DNA from: Ypsolopha sequella
Lineage: Eukaryota; Arthropoda; Insecta; Lepidoptera; Ypsolophidae
Length of the DNA stretch: 64,000 bases
Assembly (NCBI GenBank): GCA_934047225.1
Contig: OW203990.1
Location: forward strand, 26,453,045 to 26,517,044
Direction of reading: 5' to 3'
This document shows, piece by piece, positions 19,637-28,289 of the stretch. The notes below the pieces were generated by a model, which ran no database searches, had not been told where the DNA came from, and was given only the letters and a program-made list of their open reading frames with translations. The first letter of the stretch is position 1, and every line of letters begins with the position of its first letter. The position numbers were made by a program, and so were the translations under genes.

Positions 19637-22093
19637 ATGGCCAGCGCGGACGAATTAAAATCTATTGAGAAACTTTGTAATGCCGATTCTTACCATATGT
19701 GGAAATTTCAAACGAATATAATATTTCAAGCAAGAAATCTTTTGGATATAGTAGAGGGTAAAGAGACAGAGAAAACGGGGGACTCCTCTTTCCAAAAAAG
19801 GGATGCCCAGGCAAAATTGGTAATAATTCAAACAGTGGAGAAAAAGTTGTTGCTCCAGTTGTTTACGTGTAAAACGTCACATGAGATGTACAGAAAAATC
19901 TGCGAGCTGTTTGACGGGAGCGAGAATCGCCGTAAAGGTTCTCTAATGCAAGATTTCTTCAACTTCAAATTTAACGAAGAAGCGGGTATGACAGAAAATT
20001 GGGCTATACTAGAGAACATTACGTATAGGTTAAAGCAAATTGGAGTAGACCTCGCTGAAGATATGTTGGAAAGTAAAATGCTTACATGTCTAGGATCTGC
20101 TTATACGGGATTTGTTACCGCCTGGGAATCGACATCCAAAGATGAAAAGACTCTACAGAACCTAAAATTGAGACTCATAAAAGAAGAAGAGAAAAGAAAA
20201 GAAAATAGTGAAGCAAGTACTAGTTTCGCATACAAAACTGTAACGAGTAATAAAAACAAGGTTAAAGTAAATGAAGGTGATGGTAATAATAAGTCGGCGT
20301 ACAGAGGTAATAACAGGAATACTAGGTGTTTTGTATGTAATAAAGTAGGGCATTTTGCCAAAGATTGTAGAAATTGTTGCTCAATCTGCAAGAAAACCAA
20401 CCACAGAGATAAAAATTGTTTCTTTAAGAATCAACATAAAAACAGTAATAACAAGTCAGCATTTATTGTTCATGATATTGCTGAGGAGGCAGACTCCATA
20501 AAATTGGGTAAAAATAAGTCAGCATTTCATGTGTACGATAATGCTGAGGAGTCAGACTCCATAAAATTTGTCGTTGATTCTGGTTGCACAGCTCACATGG
20601 TTAATGATAAAAATGCGCTGTGCAAAATAAAAAGTCACGTAACTGATATCGGTGTGGCTAAAACAAGCGAAAAGATGAAGTCAGTATGTCAGGGAGAATT
20701 TTTGGGCAAAACTTGTGTCTTGAAAAATACTTTATATGTACCAGATCTGTCGCGTAATTTAATTTCAGTTTCAGCAGTTACTGAAAACGGCGGAAAAGTG
20801 ACGTTTGAGAGAGATCGCGTAGTAATTTCTAGCAGTTCAGGAATCATAAAAGGAAGAAAAGATGACTTAGGCCTGTTCACACTAGATCTTGCTAAAGACC
20901 AAGATGAAGCACTAATTTCTACCCATAAAAATAGTTCAGCCATAGAGTGGCATAAAAAAATGGGACATCCTGGAAAAGGTATGTTGAAGATTTTACCTCA
21001 AGTCGCGGATGGCATAAAAGTAGAGAATATTGAAGAGGTAGATAAATGTGAAGTTTGCATAAAAGCAAAGCAGGCAAGATTGCCATTTAAAACCCAGCGT
21101 AGACGTGCAGAAAGATTACTAGAAATAATACATACAGATGTATGTGGTCCTTTAGACATAAAAACCTGGAATGGAAAATACTACATACTAACTATAATGG
21201 ATGATTATAGTCATTTTACGACTATATATTTGCTTAAAAATAAATGCGAAGTTTCGGATAGTCTGAAAGATTTTATTAAAGAAGCAGAGGGAGAAAAAGA
21301 CATGAAAGTATCGACACTTCGATGTGATAATGGCGGCGAGTATACAAGCAATGAATTAAAAGCTTGGTGTAAACATGTAGGCATAAAACTAGACTATACG
21401 GTACCACATAGCCCACAACTGAATGGCAAAGATGAACGATTGAATAGGACTATATTGGAAAAGGCAAGAGCACTGCTATTTAACTCAGATGTACACAAAG
21501 AGATGTGGGGTGAAGCTGCGTACTGTGCTACATACTTGATTAATAGACTGCCAAGTGAAGCCATTAAAAACAGAACGCCATTTGAACTGTGGAATGGAAG
21601 AAAACCAAACTTAGCAAATATACAAGAGTTTGGATCTGAAGCATTTGCAAAAGTATTAAAACCTATAAAGAAACTAGACTCCAGAACAGAAGAATACATT
21701 ATGGTTGGATACGCTAATAATGGTTATAGGCTGTTTGATAGCGTAAAACGGAAAATTGTAGTTGCACGTGATGTAACGTTTAAAAATAAAATCTTGGACA
21801 TAAAACCAGAAGAAAAAGTCTTGATTGAAGACATGAAATTTGTAAATGTTCAAGACGACGATGATGAAGAATACAACGATGAAGATGTCGTTCACTCTCC
21901 AGAAGAATCAAGTGAAAATCATGAAACAGAAAATACGATTAATGTTGAAGAAGAAACAGAAGAAGAACAAGTAGAATTAAGGAGAAGCAATAGAAAACGA
22001 ATAATTCCAGATAAATATCAGGATTACGTTATGCTTACCTACAAACAAGCGATGCAATCACCTGAAAAAAGAAAAATGGAAAAAAGCAATTGA
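19637..22093 (+). CDS. Copia Gag-protease-integrase polyprotein, 5' part
   Basis: An 818-residue frame. Gag is followed by two Cys/His knuckles, CFVCNKVGHFAKDC (231-244) and CSICKKTNHRDKNC (249-262), an aspartic protease motif FVVDSGCTAHM (DSG at 314-316) and the integrase: HKKMGHP with CEVC as the zinc-binding HHCC, HTDVCGPL and RCDNGGEY as acidic core residues. A 21-residue stretch just before the protease is tandemly duplicated (KSAFIVHDIAEEADSIK and KSAFHVYDNAEESDSIK). The frame stops just before the reverse transcriptase because of a shift in an A-rich run between 22063 and 22090. Confidence 0.93.
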   Translation: MASADELKSIEKLCNADSYHMWKFQTNIIFQARNLLDIVEGKETEKTGDSSFQKRDAQAKLVIIQTVEKKLLLQLFTCKTSHEMYRKICELFDGSENRRKGSLMQDFFNFKFNEEAGMTENWAILENITYRLKQIGVDLAEDMLESKMLTCLGSAYTGFVTAWESTSKDEKTLQNLKLRLIKEEEKRKENSEASTSFAYKTVTSNKNKVKVNEGDGNNKSAYRGNNRNTRCFVCNKVGHFAKDCRNCCSICKKTNHRDKNCFFKNQHKNSNNKSAFIVHDIAEEADSIKLGKNKSAFHVYDNAEESDSIKFVVDSGCTAHMVNDKNALCKIKSHVTDIGVAKTSEKMKSVCQGEFLGKTCVLKNTLYVPDLSRNLISVSAVTENGGKVTFERDRVVISSSSGIIKGRKDDLGLFTLDLAKDQDEALISTHKNSSAIEWHKKMGHPGKGMLKILPQVADGIKVENIEEVDKCEVCIKAKQARLPFKTQRRRAERLLEIIHTDVCGPLDIKTWNGKYYILTIMDDYSHFTTIYLLKNKCEVSDSLKDFIKEAEGEKDMKVSTLRCDNGGEYTSNELKAWCKHVGIKLDYTVPHSPQLNGKDERLNRTILEKARALLFNSDVHKEMWGEAAYCATYLINRLPSEAIKNRTPFELWNGRKPNLANIQEFGSEAFAKVLKPIKKLDSRTEEYIMVGYANNGYRLFDSVKRKIVVARDVTFKNKILDIKPEEKVLIEDMKFVNVQDDDDEEYNDEDVVHSPEESSENHETENTINVEEETEEEQVELRRSNRKRIIPDKYQDYVMLTYKQAMQSPEKRKMEKSN

Positions 22094-22100
22094 CAAAGAA

Positions 22101-22478
22101 ATGAAGTCATTGAAAGAAAATGAGGTATGGGAGATAGTAGATATAAAAGAAGCAAATAACCATAAAATACTTACCAATAAATGGGTGTTTCGTGTAAAAG
22201 AAGACGGAACATATAAAGCGCGATTGGTAGTCAGAGGCTGCGAACAGCATAACATGGACTTTGATGAAATATTTAGTCCAGTCGCATGCCAATCTGCCCT
22301 TAAAACTTTGTTTGCGTTAGCTGCTGCTAAGAAATACACGGTTATGACCTTCGATGTTAAAACAGCTTTCCTGAACGGCGAGTTAAAGGAAGAGAATGAG
22401 ATCTACATGAAACTGCCGTATGTGTTCGATGACAAGAAAGGAAATATCTGTAAACTAAAAAATCGTTATACGGATTAA
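22101..22478 (+). pseudogene. Copia reverse transcriptase, first part (frameshifted)
   Basis: Continues the copia pol in another frame. It includes TNKWVFRVKEDG, KARLVVRGCEQ, DEIFSPVA and FDVKTAFLNGEL (motif A aspartate), all characteristic of Ty1/copia reverse transcriptase. It ends early at a shift in an A-rich run near 22459-22466. Confidence 0.9.
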
Positions 22479-22713
22479 AACAAGCTCCACAAAGATGGAA
22501 TGAAAAGTTTATAGAAACTATGAAAAGTTTAGGTTTCATTCAGACAAAAAATGAGCCTTGCGTGCTAAAAAAATGAAGACGCCTCAATATTATTGGCCGT
22601 ATATGTTGATGATGGACTTATTGTAGGAAATAACAAAGAAGATATACTAAAAGTATTAAAAAAACATAAATGAAAAATTCAAGATCAAGATATATGAAAG
22701 GCCGACTATATTT
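22479..22713 (+). pseudogene. Copia reverse transcriptase, middle part with two further breaks
   Basis: Encodes the segment with LKQAP and the catalytic YVDDG (near 22599-22613), but the frame is broken near 22567-22576 (run of seven A) and near 22655-22675 (A-rich, with an in-frame TGA). All breaks fall in homopolymers. Confidence 0.85.
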
Positions 22714-23535
22714 TTGGGTATGGAAATAAAACAAAATGAAAAGGGCATTTACTTGACACAAAACTCATACACCAAAAATATTTTAAATAAGTATAATATG
22801 AAGGATTGCAAAGCCGTACAAACACCTTGTCTCAACGAAGAAGAAAGAAAAGATACACAAGAAGAAAATATTAAGTTTCCTTATAGGGAAGCAGTTGGTA
22901 GTTTATTGTACTTGTCTACAAGAACTCGACCAGATATAGCATATGCCGTTGGAATGGCCAGTCGACATATGGAAAACCCAGACAAACAAAATTTTACAGC
23001 ATTAAAAAGGATCTTTAAATACCTAGCAGGAACCATGGAAGAAGGACTTTTCTACAAGTTTAATACTGATATAGAGCTAAAAACTTTTTGTGACTCTGAT
23101 TATGCAGGAGATCTAGAAACACGGCGGAGCACTACAGGCTATGTGCTTATGCTTGGTGAAGGACCTGTGGCTTGGTGTTCAAGAAGACAACCAGTTGTGG
23201 CGCTATCCTCAACTGAGGTCGAGTTTATAGCTGCCGCTGAATGCAGTAAGGAGGCGATGTTCCTCAAATCCCTATTAGCCGATCTTAATGTACGAGCAAA
23301 CGTTAAATTTTACGTTGATAACCAGAGTGCTATTCAACTGATTAAAACTGGAATATTTAATAAGCGCTCTAAACATATAGATGTGAGATTTCATTACATT
23401 CATGAGCTTTATTGTCAAAATGAGATTTCAATTAATTATTGCCCCACAAATTCTCAAACAGCTGACATACTGACAAAATCATTGAACCGTATAAAGTTTT
23501 TAAGACATAAGGGCTCGCTCATTAGTAAGTTATAA
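22714..23535 (+). CDS. Copia RT C-terminus and RNase H
   Basis: 273 residues. It starts at FLGMEIKQ-type sequence, passes through YREAVGSLLYLSTRTRPDIA and the RNase H with FCDSDYAGD, STTGYVLMLG, VALSSTEVEFIAAAEC and YVDNQSAIQL, and ends RSKHIDVRFHYI...TADILTKSLN. These are canonical Ty1/copia RNase H motifs. It terminates 263 bp before the 3' LTR. Confidence 0.93.
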   Translation: MGMEIKQNEKGIYLTQNSYTKNILNKYNMKDCKAVQTPCLNEEERKDTQEENIKFPYREAVGSLLYLSTRTRPDIAYAVGMASRHMENPDKQNFTALKRIFKYLAGTMEEGLFYKFNTDIELKTFCDSDYAGDLETRRSTTGYVLMLGEGPVAWCSRRQPVVALSSTEVEFIAAAECSKEAMFLKSLLADLNVRANVKFYVDNQSAIQLIKTGIFNKRSKHIDVRFHYIHELYCQNEISINYCPTNSQTADILTKSLNRIKFLRHKGSLISKL

Positions 23536-23788
23536 GTTTATAACTTCTGTATTTTACAGTTTTATGTAAGGGTAATAATAGGAGCTTTTTTGATTAGGTC
23601 AGTTGACCATAAAATAATGTTTTGTTAATGATTTTTGTTTAGTTTTGAGCTTAGGTCAGTTGACTATAAAATGTTGTTTTTTTGTTTAGTTTAAACTTTA
23701 AAGCTTAGAAAAGGCTATGTGTTTCGGCGTCTGTTGCAATATATAAAATTTGTTTTATACAACCTTAAGATTAGAAATTTGTAAAATT

Positions 23789-23797
23789 AGGAGAGGA
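23789..23797 (+). promoter_or_regulatory. Polypurine tract
   Basis: AGGAGAGGA directly abuts the 3' LTR, as expected for plus-strand DNA priming. Confidence 0.85.
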
Positions 23798-23944
23798 TGT
23801 TAAGGTTGATTAAAAAGTCTGTATTGTCTTTTACTCAGACGTCAGGTAGACGGTTGGCTTGCTATCAAAATGTAAAAATGTTTTCCTTTATTCTTTCGAT
23901 TTAATAAAATACATTGAACCCTAGTATCCAGTTATTTCTCTACA
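23798..23944 (+). repeat. Copia 3' LTR, 147 bp
   Basis: Same sequence as the 5' LTR at 19367-19513, followed by the CCATT duplication (23945-23949). Confidence 0.95.
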
Positions 23945-25490
23945 CCATTTCCCTTTTTCTTTGCTTACTTCTTTCCAATAATTAACCCATAATGATTTCA
24001 GGTTCTCTGTCAATTGAGTGTGGAAGTCAGTAAATGGTATCTTAAGGTCCATGGAGTGGTCTTCATCGCAAGGATTTTTAGCTGTTTTATCAGCGATTTC
24101 GTTTCCGGTGATACCCTTATGAGAAGGTACCCACATGAGACTTATACTCTTACCACTAATTTTTAAATTATATATTACATTTCTTATGCTATAGATCAAA
24201 TAATTGAGGTTATATTGAAATGGGTTACTTTCTAATGCCAATAATACACTTAAAGAGTCAGAAAAGATCATGACATTGGAATGGTCAATATTTTCAGTAT
24301 GTACAAGTGCTTGGTAGATCGCATAACTTTCAGCTGTAAATATACTGCAATTCTTATCAATCTTAAAACATTTAGTTAGCTTTTGTTGGGGGTCATAAAA
24401 AGCTGAAGTTACACTATCATCCGACTTTGAACCATCAGTATACAGTGAATATAATTGGTTTTCTGATAAGAATTCCAGTAAATCATTTTGGTTTTGGATA
24501 GTGTTCTTATGTACAGTGATATTATTAATTAGTATGTTAAAATGATCAGCCTTATAAATTGGCCAAATGTAATTTTTATACATATTTACAGTTATTGATT
24601 TGAGGTGAATTATAATTCTTAATAGTTCAGGCACATGACCAGATAATAGTTGTGTGCTATTTATATATGAACCCAAGTACTTATTAATTTGACAAGTGTA
24701 TAAGTTATAAAGTAAGGGAGAGATAGTAGCACCCTGCATTGTACCTTTATATACAAATCTAGGGCCATGTATGATGTCATTGTATTTGAGATACATGCTT
24801 CTTTAATACAAAAAGTTAAATACCCATTTACAGACTTTACCCGGTATTTTCAGATCACTCAAAATCTCAGTGAGGACAGTTGGATTGACATTGTCAAAAG
24901 CACCTTGCACATCCAAAAAGGCACAAATTGTTGAAGAATGACTGAAAAAAGAATTCTTTATGTCTGAGACGAGTGATGTGAAGTTTTCTGTGGCACACCT
25001 CCCTTTGCGAAAACCAAATTGTTGCTCAGGTAATAAGTTATTTGATTCTATATACCAATCTAGTCGGACTTTCAACATGTATTCAAAAATCTTACCTACA
25101 CATGATGATAATGATATAGGTCTGTAGGAATTGTAGTCATTGACAGGTTTATCTTGTTTTAGGATAGGAATAACACATTGAGTTTTCCAACTGGTTGGTA
25201 TCGTTTGGGTGTCCCATAGTAAATTAAAGATCTGTAAAAGGGTTTTTTGTGCATCTGGGTGGAGATTTCTGATCAGTTTATACGAGATGTCATCAAGGCC
25301 AGGAGTAGTATCTTTCCTAGATTTAATTGCTCCTAGAAATTCCTGCCAAGTGAATGATTCAGAAAGAAAACGGCTCCTTATACTTCCGGGTTTATTAAAA
25401 AAATGTTCTAATAATATTTTATCTGTTTCTTTTTCAGGTGGGGACGTTGGTGCATATTTGTCCAAGAATTGGAAGAAGTGTTGCCACCTT
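23945..25490 (-). mobile_element. LINE ORF2: RT and RNase H, proximal to the copia insertion
   Basis: The minus-strand frame opens near 25490. It contains RT sequence LWDTQTIPTSWKTQCVIPIL, NSYRPISLSSCVGKIFEYML, EQQFGFRKGRCATENF, CAFLDVQGAFDNVNPTVL (motif A) and, after a premature TAA at 24800-24802, YKGTMQGATISPLLYNLY (motif B). The catalytic FADD segment after motif B is deleted. RNase H follows: YTDGSKSDD, FTAESYAIYQAL, IFSDSLSVLLAL, WVPSHKGITGNEIADKTA. The frame then meets the copia target site. This is a dead I/Jockey-superfamily element, 5'-truncated near 25490. Confidence 0.9.
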
Positions 25491-26046
25491 GGTTTTTGAA
25501 AAAGAGTAGTTGGAGAAGCTAGAAAGGGCTAAATTTAGCAAATTTTACCATCAAAAGTGCTAAAAAAAATACTTTCATGGCGGAAACTCAGTATTCTGTA
25601 CTCAAAGTTGCATTTGCATATGTTTTAGACCATGACAAATTTAAAACTCAAACAAAGTTTTTAAATTGTTTATTTGAAATGTTGTAAGTAATTTCAGAAA
25701 ATGCAACAGAGTAATTAAAACTGAGTTATTGAATTGTTAAAAATCGTACCTACTGAAGCAGAAAAAGTTGATGCCTGATTGACATCTGTACAGTTTTTTA
25801 TTATTATAACCTTGTGTGAACAGCAAAACTCTTTGTCCTTTTAAACCCCATCGTATACAGTAGTATGGATTGTTTTAAGCCCCATTTTGTTTTTCATTTT
25901 AGTTTTTATTAGGTTCACAGAACTATAAATATACACATAACGAAAAGGGCTAGATTGCTCTTTTCGGGCTAAATCATCAAAAACAGAGTCCAACTACACC
26001 AAAAAGTGCTAGATCTAGCCCGAAAAGGGCTAAGGTGGCAACACTT
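25476..26046. repeat. Possible MITE with AAGTGTTGCCACCTT ends
   Basis: AAGTGTTGCCACCTT at 25476-25490 recurs inverted at 26032-26046; ends like AGTGTTGCCA are common in hAT MITEs. The 540-bp interior is AT-rich with repeated gggctaa motifs and no coding signal. The left end overlaps the first codons of the LINE frame, so the border is ambiguous. Confidence 0.45.
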
Positions 26047-26058
26047 GAAGTGATACCT

Positions 26059-26066
26059 CAGAATAA
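26059..26066. repeat. Probable target site duplication of P-like element A, left
   Basis: CAGAATAA; the right flank of A (28264-28271) reads CAGATTAA, 7 of 8 matching. The left octamer is also identical to part of the element's own end, so the match could be coincidental. Confidence 0.5.
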
Positions 26067-26493
26067 CTCAGAATAAGGAATACAAATAGAAACCTGGCTA
26101 AAATAAGAACTGGGCATTAGCCATTGTACTCATCTAACGTAAATTACTCCTGTGTACGAGTGAATGAAACACCGGACCGCACTTACTTTATATTTTTTCC
26201 TGGTGTGTCACTAGATTGAACCAAGCAAATGTCAGTTGGATGTAATTTGGATGTATTTTAAAAATTATAATACCATCAAATTAAATACGTCTCATCATTG
26301 TATCGTTTTGTTGTAATATCGTTCGTTGCGTGCATCACATCTTAATTTGGTGGCATCGAAATGTCTATTGCATTTTGCGAAAGTTTACAGCTTCACCGAG
26401 AGAAATTAAATATTTTGGTGCTCTTCCTCTCAAAATTCGTGAAAGTGTGATTTATTATTGTTTGTGCTGATTGTTTTTTTAACATTGTAATAA

Positions 26494-26572
26494 AATGTCT
26501 TGTGCGATTGAAGGCTGTAAATCGCATACAGGAAGAAAAGAAAACAACAATGAAGCAATATCATTTCATCGG
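26494..26572 (+). pseudogene. THAP domain exon 1 (element A)
   Basis: ATG at 26494 is followed by SCAIEGCKSHTGRKE and AISFHR, then a GT donor (cgg|tgagtt or ggtgag). The spaced cysteines of CAIEGC and the aromatic-basic end match the first part of a C2CH THAP zinc finger. The second exon is at 26881. Confidence 0.75.
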
Positions 26573-26880
26573 TGAGTTCTGATAGTTTTTATGTTAATAA
26601 GTTGAAGGATCATACCTAAAACTCAGTAACAATAATAGTAGTCCTTGTAAATCATACTCGTGTTCAATTCTAAACCGATATTTGCCTGTTTTATATAGAT
26701 TTTCTGCCGACTATTAGAGGTTATGTTTCTTCGCATAGTGATGTACTAAACTCCGTGTGGCAAACTATCGAACATTGGTTCCCGAGGCAGCCGTGCATAA
26801 AGGATAATACCGCAGATTAATTGCAGCGCGAGTTAAAAGAAAAATAATGCCGAATAAATATCGCTATATTTTTTTGTTAC

Positions 26881-27075
26881 AGATTTCCAAAAAGGGAATA
26901 ATTAAAAAGTGAATGGCTTTGACGAATAATTAGACCAAATTGGGCAATTAAAAAAAGCAGTCATATTTGTTCGGAACACTTTACGCCGGATTCTTTTGGA
27001 CCAAACGAAAATTTAAAATGGAGACGGTTAAAAGCAGATTCTTTACCGAGTTATATTTACCAGATACAGACACAT
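26881..27075 (+). pseudogene. THAP domain exon 2 (element A), with stops
   Basis: After a TTACAG acceptor the frame reads FPKRE, then (past an in-frame TAA and later a TGA) PNWAIKKSSHICSEHFTPDS and WRRLKADSLPS. CSEHF is the Cys-x2-His zinc ligand pair of THAP domains and FTPDSF the usual continuation. The corresponding stretch of copy B has neither of these two stops but has a different stop and a one-base shift. Both copies are therefore dead, with independent lesions. Confidence 0.8.
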
Positions 27076-28263
27076 TGGTAACCTTTATAATTATGTATAA
27101 TTGCAATCTTGTTTGTAGATACGTGTTTGTACTATACTATAGTATATTAACTCGATAATTTTTCAATTTTAGGCAACAGAACCAGTACCTATGGATGTCT
27201 GTGGTGTAGAAAAGTGCATACTTCTATGTTCGCAAATCGTTCTGAAAGGCCTGTTCAGAACTTGTACGTTACTTCCGTGATCGACTTCACGAAGAAATTC
27301 CGCAGATCAAGACATTTTCGTACTTAGTGGTTGACAATAAAAGTACTTTGACAGGGTAGTTCTATCGTGAAATGACCTTTGGGAATGCTTATTGACTTGA
27401 ACTGCGCATAATTTGATTTCTTATTACAGGTTATTAGGTATTTTAATCGTTCATTATTTGTTATTAGTTATTATTCAAGATAAGTTGATGTTTAATGGAT
27501 AGAAATAAAAAAAAATTGAAATTACCTCTGTAGTAATTGCGCTGTCATCGCTCATCATTGACATAATATTATTATTACGAATCCTATAAGTCTATGATTA
27601 TTATGATTTCTATTGTTGCGATTAATTCCTTCCTCCTTGATTGAACAAAGACGCGACATCAACGAACATCTATTTGATTGAGTTAAGAGGCGACTTAAAA
27701 AGTATCCACTTAAATAGTTTACGGTTGTATCTCTGATACAAGCTACAGCATTTTTTGTACTAGAAACAAGCACAATTTTGGACTTAACTTATGTACCTAC
27801 CTGCCTACGATATAGTAATTTGTACTTAATAAAAAATATTATGCTAAACGAAAGATATCCTTTTATTAATTCCTTATTTACACAATATAACATGTGTCCC
27901 ACTGAGGTAGACAGAGACCACTTTGCTATTAATTCTCTTGGCCTCCTTCCAAAGCAAGAGGATGTCACCAGAAAGGTCGGTGCCTCCTGCATTCTCTTTT
28001 TTTTCACACTTTGATACGATATAATGCGTGGTAAGCAGATTGGTCGTGGTTCATTTCGATTTGGTTTATTTATCGTAGTCAAAAATCGACATTGTTACAT
28101 AACTAGCAAAGCAACGAACTAGTGACAACCTACCTAATTAAGAAAAAACTAATAAATATCCATCCCTCTCTAACGCCCTAGAATGTCGTAAGAAAATCAA
28201 GGATAGGTGTCTTTCTCCGCGTATTATTTTAGCCAGGCTTCTATTTGTATTCCTTATTCTGAG

Positions 28264-28289
28264 CAGATTAAGGAAGAGAGTGATACAGT
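28264..28289. other. 26-bp spacer between P-like elements A and B
   Basis: Reads as 8 bases (possible duplication of A), 10 bases, then GATACAGT, the left target duplication of B. Confidence 0.8.
28282..28289. repeat. Target site duplication of P-like element B, left (GATACAGT)
   Basis: The exact octamer is repeated directly after B at 31109-31116. Confidence 0.95.

Larger units (their letters stand above)
19367..23944 (+). mobile_element. Complete Ty1/copia retrotransposon, 4578 bp
   Basis: Both LTRs, primer binding site, gag-pol and polypurine tract are present, and CCATT is duplicated at the borders. The order protease, integrase, reverse transcriptase, RNase H is diagnostic of Ty1/copia. 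The element sits in the C-terminal half of a LINE ORF2 on the opposite strand. Identical LTRs indicate a very recent insertion, yet pol is interrupted at about four positions, all in A-rich homopolymers. Confidence 0.97.
26067..28263 (+). mobile_element. P-like THAP transposon, copy A (2197 bp)
   Basis: Ends are about 40-bp inverted repeats starting CTCAGAATAAGGAATAC. The left part carries THAP exons (26494-26572 and 26881-27075, plus strand). The rest of a P-type transposase is not recognisable, so this is a non-autonomous or decayed derivative. The 8-bp flanking duplications and the THAP domain point to the P-element superfamily. Copy B lies in the opposite orientation starting 26 bp away; the two together form an almost continuous inverted repeat of more than 2 kb per arm. 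Confidence 0.85.
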
